NCBI GenBank assembly: GCA_020205615.1
Contig: CM035160.1
Location: forward strand, 120,688,556 to 120,752,555
Direction: 5' to 3'
Source of the DNA: Panax quinquefolius
Taxonomy: Eukaryota > Streptophyta > Magnoliopsida > Apiales > Araliaceae
Length of the DNA stretch: 64,000 bases
Of the stretch, positions 48,301-58,500 are shown piece after piece. The position numbers and the translations under genes are program-made. The number at the start of each line of letters is the position of its first letter. The first letter of the stretch is position 1. The notes beneath the pieces were generated by a model. It did not search any database, was not told the DNA's origin, and saw only the letters and a list, made by a program, of their open reading frames with translations.

Positions 48301-48615
48301 TTGCTCACTTCTTGCTTGAATTATATAACTGCAGTTAAAGATGAACGTACTATGAATGCCAAGAGAGATAAGGGCAAAGCTAAGATGGATGCTTAGGCAT
48401 TGTGTAATAGTTTAGTAAATTTGTATGTATTATACATTATGAACAATGAACGATGTAACCGGTTTATGAACCTGGGAAGGATTATACTTTGATTGTAATA
48501 AGAAGATAGTAATTACCTTCATTTTGTTGTATTTTGATGGAATGATTGTATGGATGTTAGTATAGTGGAGCACCATCTGTCGGGTTGGAAGATACCCGAA
48601 TTTGGGGGCGTCATA
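45369..48615 (+). repeat. Tekay-2 full-length LTR (3247 bp)
   Basis: TGTAACGCCCGAG to GGGGGCGTCATA (the terminal CA has become TA). TATA box TATAAATAGA at 46251. A hairpin-rich stretch lies at 46148-46191, upstream of TATA. The PBS TGGTATCAAAGCC (48619-48631, initiator Met-tRNA) follows. A 74-codon frame at 47753-47977 recurs in the other LTR copies but has no domain. Confidence 0.9.
46149..46191. other. Two adjacent hairpins in the Tekay-2 LTR
   Basis: CCAAGC-ATAAG-GCTTGG (46149-46165) overlaps TGGTCACCAAGT-GTTTT-ACTTGGTGACCA (46163-46191, perfect 12-bp stem). Both truncated LTRs of this element begin in the first loop (positions equivalent to 46154 and 46157). Confidence 0.9.
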
Positions 48616-48886
48616 GGTTGGTATCAAAGCCTTAGATTATACAACTTAAGGGGGGAAACTTTAGGCTAATAACCTCGTAAGGAAGGTAAAGTCCGAGGAA
48701 TGAAATTCAAGTCCATTGAATTAAAAAGATATTGAGATAACTCAGTATTGAAAGAATTAAAAGATGAAAATTAATCTTAAAGATATTAAATGTGATTTGT
48801 GCTTATACTATTGTGTATTATGTACTAATCAACGTGTTATGTGTTTGTAGATGTCAACTGATAGCTTGATGTTTAGAAACGTGTAA

Positions 48887-49507
48887 ATGATAAGTGAGGA
48901 CTCAGTTAACCTAGTTGAGGTTGTACCAATGCCAGTGGCGGAGGTACCGATAGTTGTACTAGACGACTCAGACATTGAGGAGTACATCTCTGAGGAGGAA
49001 TACTCTGAGGAGACCATGGGATTAGCATCATACCTTAACGAGATGCTAGATGTGGAGGAGGAGATGGAGGTGATATCGATTAACACGGTGTTACCTACTC
49101 AGGAGCCAACATCTCCGGATGCAACTAGAGCATTGTATCTGGCAGTGTTGGATAGGAATATGCATTTGAGTACTATGGTAGAGGCACAGATTGAGGAAAT
49201 AACTGCCTTATATGAGGCGAAAGAATCTGCAGAGGCAGACTTTGAGTCAGAGCACGACGAGAAAGTGCTTATGACTGATAAGGCTCGTAATTATAAGGAT
49301 GAGGTCCTTGAGCTACAAAAGAAACTGGTTGAGAAAGACCAGAAAATAACTAGGATGTCATACATCCATGAATGCGCTCATGAGGATTTCAAGCTAAAAA
49401 TTGCTTGTTATTCTATTGAGTCCGGGCAGACTCGACATACCATAAGTCGAGATATAGTGTCGATTCTGGCAAATCAGAAACATGAGAATGCCGTTCGACA
49501 GTGTTAG
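48887..49507 (+). CDS. Extra ORF upstream of gag in Tekay-2 (206 aa, acidic, predicted coiled coil)
   Basis: An uninterrupted 206-codon frame, sense strand, between the primer-binding site and gag. The N-terminal third is very acidic (DDSDIEEYISEEEYSEE, then MLDVEEEMEVISI). The C-terminal half is charged and heptad-like (EITALYEAKESAEADFESEH, KDEVLELQKKLVEKDQKITR), suggesting a coiled coil. No Gag, protease or zinc-knuckle motif is present. It stays open while gag and pol around it carry many stops. I do not recognise a family. Start choice: MISEDS at 48887; an in-frame earlier start is blocked by a stop. Confidence 0.65.
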   Translation: MISEDSVNLVEVVPMPVAEVPIVVLDDSDIEEYISEEEYSEETMGLASYLNEMLDVEEEMEVISINTVLPTQEPTSPDATRALYLAVLDRNMHLSTMVEAQIEEITALYEAKESAEADFESEHDEKVLMTDKARNYKDEVLELQKKLVEKDQKITRMSYIHECAHEDFKLKIACYSIESGQTRHTISRDIVSILANQKHENAVRQC

Positions 49508-49798
49508 TAGATCATTAGATCTTTTTGTATATAGCTAGTGACGTAAAACCCTCTTTTGTATAACTAAGGGTAGTCTTTTTGTAAATCCCAATTTTTGTAG
49601 AAGGCAATCGCGGGATAGTATGTAATAGCTTTTGGCTAAGGGAACATGATGTAAATAGTTTTGACTATGAAAGCATATTTATATAATGAAGTATTTATTT
49701 AACATGCTTGTTGTGGTATAAATGGTTGTTGTTGATTTAAAATGATAACTGAGTAGTTAAATAGATAATAATGAAGCTTTAATTATTTAATCAGAATT

Positions 49799-50812
49799 AT
49801 GCCGCCGAGAAGGAGATAACGGAACCAAGAGGCCGAGTCTCATAATGAAAATTAGGGGGGTCCTAACAATCCTATGCAAGAGTTCGTTAATTTATTAACG
49901 ACTGCTTTTAACCAAGTGGGGGGTGGGATTCCTGTAGCTCCTGGGGTAGCAAGAACAACTACCTTTAAGGACTTTAAAAGTGTGGGTCCTCCCGAGTTTC
50001 GAGGAACGATGGATCCACTAGAAGCCCAGACATGGGTTAGAGAGATTGAAAAGGCGTTTGTGATAACAAATGTAGGTGAGGCGCAAAAGACTTCTTTTGC
50101 GACTTACATGATGAAGGGGGAAGCCAACTACTGGTGGGAAGTTCACCGGTGGTGGGGCTAGGATGTAGGCATTACGTGGGAACAGTTTAAGAAGGTTTTC
50201 TTCGAGAATTATTTCCCTACTAGCATGCAGGGTAGGATGGAAATTAAGTTCATAGAACTTAAGCAGGGGGATATGACAGTTCCCCAGTATGCCGCCAAGT
50301 TTAACGAATTGGCGAGATTTGCTCCACATCAGGTGGATACAGAGGAAAGAATGGCGCGTAGATTTGAGCAGGGCTTAAAACCCTGGCTCTATAGTAGGAT
50401 ATCAGTTTTCCAGAGTGCTTCCTATAGGACCATTCTGGAGAAGGCAATAATAGCTGAAGGTGGTCATGAGGCTTTGTCTCAGTACCACAAAGAGCGAAAG
50501 ATTAAGAGTAAGTTAAAAGGAGGTAATAAGGCTGAAGTTGCCAGTGGAAGCGACAACTTGCTAAAGAGGAAGATTTTTAACCCTGGGAATACCGAGGTAA
50601 AGCAGGAAGATCCCAAACGGAGGACGGAAGCATGTTAGACATGCGGAAAATCTCACATGGGAGTCTGTTTAAAGGGGAAAGTAGTATGCTATAACTGTGG
50701 GTAGGAGGGGGCATTTGTCACCCAACTGTCCTAACCCTAAGAAGAACCAGGGGTGTTTTGTCTGTGGGTCAATGGACCACATGGCAAGAAATTGCCCAAG
50801 AAGGGTTTAGAG
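49799..50812 (+). pseudogene. Tekay-2 gag with two CCHC knuckles
   Basis: ATG at 49799 (MPPRRR followed at once by a stop). The capsid continues with FKSVGPPEFRGTMDPLEAQT, TYMMKGEANYWWEV and, after a stop at 50161, FIELKQGDMTVPQYAAKFNE. A stop at 50636 follows. The nucleocapsid has CYNCG (stop, one-base insertion) and an intact CFVCGSMDHMARNC (about 50757-50800). It is a clear Tekay-type Gag, no longer translatable. Confidence 0.88.
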
Positions 50813-50970
50813 GGGAATAAGAGTTCGGTAGTGGTAAATTAGCCATTCTTCGACCAACACCATCGATTGGGTAGACCCTCATTCGTCGTTTAATATGATC
50901 TATTCAAGATGCGGTTTGCATCAATGTATGTGGTAGCAGTATCATTCCAAATAATGAGATAAATGCTTAT

Positions 50971-52941
50971 GTGTTATTTTACTCGGGTGCTACTTGTTCT
51001 TTTATAGCATGTGAATTTGCTAAGAGATTAGGTTTAATCCCTGAAAAGTTACCTATACCTTTAGACGTTAAGGTAGCAAATGAGGAGATAATCCCCATTG
51101 AACATATTCATAAGGATTGTTGCGTGGAAATTAGAGGGAATAAGTTATCGGTAGATTTGGTACCGATAAGGCTAAAAGAATTCAACGTAATTCTTGGTAT
51201 GGATTGGTTGGTTAACCATAAGGCGATTATAGATTGCCATAGAAAAAGTGTAAACCTTCGGATTTCTAAGAAAACCAAGGTAGTGTTCTTCGGTAGTAAT
51301 TCACCGAGACGCTCTTGTTGTCTGTCTATGACACAAGCTAGGAAGATGTTGAGAAAAGGATGTATAGGTTATCTGTGCCATGTTGTGGATACCCAAAGAG
51401 TGGGAACATCCTTGGATCAGATACCTATTGTGCAAGAGTTCGCGGATGTATTTTCGGAGGAGTTACTGGGCATTCCACCGGACAGGGAGGTGGAGTTTGT
51501 AATTGATCTGTTATCGAGAACGACACCAGTTTCAAGGGCACCCTATCGAATGGCGCCAGTCAAAATGAAGGAGTTAATGGTTCAATTACAAGAACTATTA
51601 GATAGGAAGTACATTTAACCAAATGTGTCTCCTTGGGGAGCACCAGTGTTGTTTGTAAAGAAGAAGGATGGGTCGTTAAGGCTTTGTATCGACTATCGAG
51701 AGTTGAACAAGTTAACGATTAAGAATAAATACCCTTTGCCCAGGATCGATGATCTATTTGATCACTTGAAAGGGGCAAAAAGTATTTTCTAAGATAGATT
51801 TACTGCATCGGGTATCATCGATTAAAGGTGAGGAAGGAAGATGTACCTAAGGCGGCGTTCGAACTCGTTACGGTCATTACGAGTTTACGGTAATGTCGTT
51901 TGGGTTGACTAATGCGCCAACCGCATTTATGGATATGATGAACAGAGTGTTTAAACAATATTTGGACAAGTTTGTCATAGTGTTCATTGATGATATTCTA
52001 GTCTATTCAAAGACGCCAGAAGATCATGCAAAACACTTAAGAATAGTGTTGGAGACACTAAGAAAGGAGAAGTTGTATGCGAAATTCACAAAATGTGAAT
52101 TTTGGCTTTAGAGAGTGCAGTTTCTAGGGCATGTTATTGATAAAGATGGCATTTCCGTAGATCCGACAAAAGTAGAAGCAGTTAACGAATGGGAGCAACC
52201 AAAAACGCCAACTGAGGTTTGGAGTTTTCTAGGGTTAGCGGGATACTATAGGAGGTTCATTCCGGACTTTCCTAAAATAGCTACTCCGTTGACAAATCTG
52301 ACAAGAAAGTCGGTGAAGTATGTATGGAATGAAAAATGTGAGAACAATTTTTAGGAGTTGAAGAAGAGGTTAAGTGAGGCACCTATTTTGTCCTTACCAG
52401 ACGATACAGGAAATTTTGTAGTGTATAGCGATGCTTCGCATAAAGGACTGGGTTGTGTGCTCACGCAAAGATGGCAAGGTCATTCATTGATGCTGTCACA
52501 CGTCCATTGAAAGATTATGAGAAGGTCTATCCTACTCATGACCTGGAATTGGCAACTGTAGTCTTTGCCCTAAAGATATGGAGGCATTATCGTTATGGTG
52601 AGAAGTGTGAGATATATACGGACCACAAAAGTCTGAAATATATCTTCACATAGAAGGAGTTGAACATGAGATAAAGAAGGTGGTTAGAGTTAATAAAAGA
52701 TTAAGACTGTGATATTTTATATCATCCGGGGAAAACAAATGTAGTAGCCGATGCGCTAAGTAGGAAGGGTAGAGAGAAATTATCAATGTTAACGACTTAA
52801 AATGAGTTGGTAACAACGATGGCAAGAATGGAGCTAGAAGTTAAGTTACCGGAGGAAGTAGTAGAGATGTTATTTTCCATAGAAACCCAACCTACCATAG
52901 TGGAGCGGGTTAGGGGAGTACAACTGAGCAATGAGGACTGC
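50971..52941 (+). pseudogene. Tekay-2 pol: protease, RT and RNase H; integrase absent
   Basis: The protease frame 50971-51618 has LFYSGATCSFIA, where the catalytic Asp of DSGA is Tyr. RT shows [20 protein letters not shown] (after a stop at 51618), a one-base frame break near 51785, then [17 protein letters not shown] and FIDD at 51983-51994. [16 protein letters not shown] and [12 protein letters not shown] follow. RNase H has [30 protein letters not shown] and KTNVVADALSRK (about 52735-52770). About 170 bp later, in VQLSNEDCKAW at 52941, the coding region joins LTR sequence, so integrase and the chromo-type tail are deleted. Confidence 0.88.
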
Positions 52942-55401
52942 AAGGCTTGGTCACCAAGTGTTTTACTTGGTGACCACACATGAATAGTAAGGAGGTGTTG
53001 GTTCTTTGTCAATTATGCCATCCATTCTAGTTTTCTATAAATAGAAAGCTAGGTTGATTCATTTAAGAGTTTTTCCAAGACTCAACCTTAGATTATTGAG
53101 AGAGAAAGAGAGCTATACTTGCAAAACATACACTTTGGAAGCTTGATCTTAGAGTTTTCCAAGAAAGAAAACCAAGAGTTCTTAAGGTATAATCCTTACC
53201 TTTCATCTCCATCTCTTTTAGATTTTCTTTCATCATAGAGAATCATAGAATGGGTGGAATATGTCTTGTGTGAGGATTTAAAAATGACTTACCATAGATT
53301 CAATCTCTATAAGTTATGAGATTATAAGAATCATAAGGTTTAATATAGTTTTGAACCATGAAAACATTGATAGTTGAGATCGATTGTTGATAAACAATTG
53401 AGCTCCATCAATGCGTTAGTATATGCATCTTGTTTGGTTAGGATGTAGATATGAAATTCATGGAGTATTCCATGTGATTTGGTTTAGAGAACCTTAGTAA
53501 CGAAGTTATGGCGAATTTTACGGCAATAGACGTTAAACGTCAAAAACGTAGAAATTCCGGAATAGTAGTCGAAAGTTTCCGTGAGACTTTAAAATGTTGG
53601 TTTTCAATGTCAACACGTGAGATAGGGTGATTAAGAGTTGTGGGTTCGAGAATCGTCGGATTCCGCCTTGAAACGAAGAAAACGAGCATTGAACGCTCAT
53701 TAACGTTTACGAACGTCTATAAAATGAACTTAATAGTGAATTCTGAGTTAACGGATTCGAAAGTGTTGAATTCTTATATGAACACGTAAAGGATGTAATT
53801 CATGACTTGTTGGAATTCGAATGGGTCAATTTGGATGTAAAACGAACAAATTAGGAAGCCAGGAGTTTCGTTAGGAAACCAAAACTGGTTTGGCTAATCT
53901 GGTGACAGACTTCTACGTCACAGTAGCAAAACCAAAGACAAAGTGGTGAAAGTGCTACATGCACTCTACTGAAAGTACCTCGCTAACTCGCATCATTGGC
54001 GCCACTAAAATATACAAAGGATGTTTGCCAGCAAATACCGCAAAGATGGAAAAAAAGTTGACCAAGTTAGGTTTTAAACTTCAGTTGTTTCGAGACCTAC
54101 CTGAGTTGAGTTATATACTCAATAAATGAACTAATACTAATCCTATATTACCTATACTAAGGTATATGGTATTAAACTTAGGAATGTAATGCATGTTAAC
54201 AAGATATGTACAATGAACAAAGTTGATTCCTTATCAACGATGTTTGAGTCCGGTTAATAAACGTCAATTGAGTGATAAACCGGGACGAAGGGTAATAAGT
54301 CATGTTGACTTTAATAAAGATATTAAGTTAACAAAGACATAGAAGAGAAAGAAGCTTGTAGGAACAATGTGAATGGTTGTTTGATAGCTAATTACAGTGT
54401 ACTATGTGAATATATCATGTAGATTCTGTAAAGGCTGTGGTCAGTCGAGTAAGTTATTTGAAGACGCTGAACGACAAGTTTTCTTAACGCTTGTCTAACT
54501 TCCATGTTAGCCAAGTTTTATGTGATTCGTTGAACTGAATGGCAAGACTTGTTTTAAAGAAAGGGTCGATGCCAGATTTTAACTCGTCTAGACCATTCGT
54601 AATATATAGATTGATTATTATACACATCATTCTATATAGAAATGTTAACGCTATCCCATGCCAAGTAATTGGTACGGACGTGAAGGTAAGGTTTGTCTAT
54701 GAACAAACAAAAGTATTTTTCATCGATTATTCGATGAGCACGCGAGTTTGCCAAAAATATTAAACGTAAATACGTTTAATGAATGAGTGTTGATCAACAT
54801 AGAGTACTATAGGCTGATCACCTAGAAGTGCTTGTAAGTTATACGGATGAACGACCTTAGTGCCGTGGACTCCTTTTCAAGTATGAAAACTAAAATTTAC
54901 TGTTCATGGTCTATTGACCGGTTCAGAACTCTTAAACTATTCTATACTTTGGGAATTGATGTTATGAACTGTTAGAGTATTATTGATTCATAATACTTCA
55001 TAACTATTGTTCAGTTATGTTGGAATTGTTATATAATTCATGAATGTGGTATTCCTGTTATCCTTGATTAAACTTGCTGAGCTGTCATGCTCACTTCTTG
55101 CGTGAATTATATAACTGCAGTTAAAGATGAACGTATTATGAATGCCAAGAGAGATAAGGGCAAAGCTAAGATGGATGCTTAGGCATTGTGTAATAGTTTA
55201 GTAAATTTGTATGTATTATACATTATGAACAATGAACGATGTAACCGGTTTATGAACCTGGAAAGGATTATACTTTGATTGTAATAAGAATATAGTAATT
55301 ACCTTCATTTTGATGTATTTTGATGGAATGATTGTATGGATGTTAGTATAGTGGAGCACCATCTGTCGGGTTGGAAGATACCCGAATTTGGGGGCGTCAC
55401 A
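52942..55401 (+). repeat. Truncated Tekay-2 LTR, copy 2
   Basis: Begins AAGGCTTGGTCACC, equivalent to position 46157 of the full LTR, and lacks the first 788 bp. It ends with a normal GGGGGCGTCACA. TATA at 53036. By eye it is nearly identical to the full copy except for a diverged GC-rich stretch (about 53895-54055). Confidence 0.88.
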
Positions 55402-55533
55402 GATTGGTATCAAAGCCTTAGATTATACAACTTAAGGGGGGGGAAACCTTAGGCTAATAACCTCGTAAGGAAGGTAAAGTCCGAGGAATGAAATTCAAGT
55501 CCATTGAATTAAAAAGATATTGAGATAACTCAA
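55402..55533 (+). repeat. PBS and leader stub between two LTR copies
   Basis: TTGGTATCAAAGCC and the next ~115 bp match the leader at 48616-48742, then break at GATAACTCA into the next truncated LTR. It shows that copy 2 acted, structurally, as a 5' LTR. Confidence 0.85.
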
Positions 55534-58500
55534 CATAAGGCTTGGTCACCAAGTGTTTTACTTGGTGACCACACTTGAATAGTAAGGAGGTGTTGGTTCT
55601 TTGTCAATTATACCATCCATTCTAGTTTTCTATAAATAGAAAGCTAGGTTGATTCATTTGAGAGTTTTTCCAAGACTCAACCTTAGATTATTGAGAGAGA
55701 AAGAGAGCTATACTTGCAAAACATACACTTTGGAATCTTGATCTTAGAGTTTTCCAAGAAAGAAAACCAAGAGTTCTTAAGGTATAATCCTTACCTTTCA
55801 TCTCCATCTCTTTTAGATTTTCTTTCATCTTAGAGAATTGTAGAATGGGTGGAATATGTCTTGTGTGAGGATTTAAAGATGACTTGCCATAGATTCAATC
55901 TCTATAAGTCATGAGATTATAAGAATCATAAGGTTTAATATAGTTTTGAACCATGAAAACATTGATAGTTGAGATCGATTATTGATAAACAATTGAGCTC
56001 CATTAATGCGTTAGTATATGCATCTTGTTTGGTTAGGATGTAGATATGAAATTCATGGAGTATTCCATGTGATTTGGTTTAGAGAACCTTAGTAACGAAG
56101 TTATGGTGAATTTTACGGAAATAGACGTTAAACGTCGAAAACGTAGAAATTCCAGAATGGTAGTCGAAAGTTGTTGTAACGACCGAGAAATTCGGATCTT
56201 ATTGTAAAATGATTTTATTAAATTAAATATTAATAAAATCATATTCCATGTGTTATCAAGATGGTTGTCATTGTATAACCTATTGATGTTAGAATGTCGT
56301 AGTATTTGAGCTACGTGGATGAATTAAAGTGTTTGAATTTCCAAGACAAAAATAAAAGTTTTTTGAGAAATTTTCCGAAAAACACTATTCATCGGTATTT
56401 GCTCAGGATATAATTTTGAGTTTCCGAGAAATACGTAATGATGGAATAACAAGGTAAGATGGATTATATAATAAAAATCTAGTTATGGAAAATGTAATAA
56501 TTCGCTTGTGGACTTAATTTATAAACGTTAAGGAAGGCGAAATAGTATTGAATAAGTAATAATGTATGATACTTTGGTATTTTACGGAGTAATGAAAACG
56601 AGTATAATACTAAGTATTATACGAGTTAGTAGGAAGGACGAAATACCGTATATAAATTCTATATGAATTAGAATACAAAAATAACACATCAATAATATGT
56701 ATTAAGAAATGTTAATGGACTTGGAAGAATGGTTAAACAATTATTTACAAGTCCAAGTGAATTAAAGAGTGAGGCCCAATCATTAATGAATGAACAAACT
56801 AGGTTTATTAATGCAAAGCCCAAAGGATGATTTAATGTAAGCCCAAGATAGAATCCATGAGTTGTATGACCCATGGGGCAAACCATATTAATATGGTTAT
56901 TGTGGTGACCAAGTTAGTGTGGTGATCAAGACTTAGGAGTAATGACCAAGACTTTGAGTAATGACCAAGTGTAGGATAAGAGTTGTGATAGCCAAGTAAT
57001 GAATAGTAAGGAGGTGGCTTAAGGAGGTGGGATGATTTAATGACAAAACCACCCTAGCTTTGCAATTTCTATAAATATAGGAGGCTTACAAGCCATTTAA
57101 CACTTGTTCAAATAATCCAACATTTCAAAAGTTCTTAAGTGTTAGAGAGAATAAGCTACCAATAAGTCACTTCCATAAGTAAGAAGAAGAAGAAAGCTAC
57201 CTTACCAAGACTACAAAAAAGTAAGACTTCTTCTCTATTATCTTCTATCTCTACCATGATAGGTGGATAAGAAAAGCTGGAATTAAGGAACATGGATGTT
57301 AAGAAGTAAGAAGAATGAGTAAGAAATGAACTTAAGCCACATAATTTGGCAATAAGTCATTTGAACTTATAAAAGTTATAAACTTATTATAAGTTAACCT
57401 TGAATGCTAAGTATGAAAATATGATCTTGTAATAAGAGAAGTGAATTAAGAACGTATATGATTATATGTATCATGTATACATAAGTAAAGTTATATGTGA
57501 AGAACATGTAAAGTATGATGATTAAGAAACTCAAATTATCATAAGTCACGAATAATCAAATCTTAAGTAGTTTATAATTTGACAAGTTATAAGCTCATGA
57601 AGTATAAGTCAAAATCCAACAATGAATATAAGTTGTTGTATTAAGTATGTTAAGATGTTCACATGATGAATGAAGTTCATTTGTAATGTTGAAAAAATCA
57701 TAAACGAGCGTTGAACGTTCACGAACGTTTATCGTTTTCGTTAAAAATGAACTAATAGGTGAATTTTTAGCAAATGAAGTCAATTAGATAAAATTCTTGC
57801 ATGATCATGTAGATTACGTAATTTGTGAACCGTAGGCTTTTGAACGAGCCAATTCGGACTTATAACGAAGAAGTTATGCGTCCGGGAAGTTCACAAAAAT
57901 TCAAAACTGAAATTATTTTTTGGTGCATGAGTCATGGCCACCATACAACCCTAAGCAAAATGAGTCGCGTCATGATCTTGAATAGTGTTCGAGTACCACA
58001 AGAAGAGTTTGCCGCAATATGAAACCATAGTTAAATATGTGGCCGCATGCCCATGTATCTGATACTAAAATCCTTCCGAGAGAGTGGCGCATACGCCCAT
58101 TAAAGGACTCAAGACTTCATACCAAGACACCAAGTCCGAGACGGTGATGCTATAAGCTCAGGCCAAAATGTACGAGATATAAGTATAAAAATTTGGTGCC
58201 GCAGCCGCCAGATCTCGAAACAAGGATGGTAATGAATGTTTCTAAGTACAAAGACAAGAAAGCTAATTGATTTAAAAGTAAACTCAACTTAAGGAAGGTA
58301 ATGTAACATTGTTTAAACTTTGTTAAACCTTAAGGATGTTGTATAAAGGTTGAGATAACCTAATCGAATATAAATGCAAGGATAATGATAAACCTAATCG
58401 AATAGTAATTGAATCTAATACACCATTAGATTGAAATGGAACGATATGATATAGTCATATACATACTTGATTATATGTGACCTAATGTAAGGCATTATGT

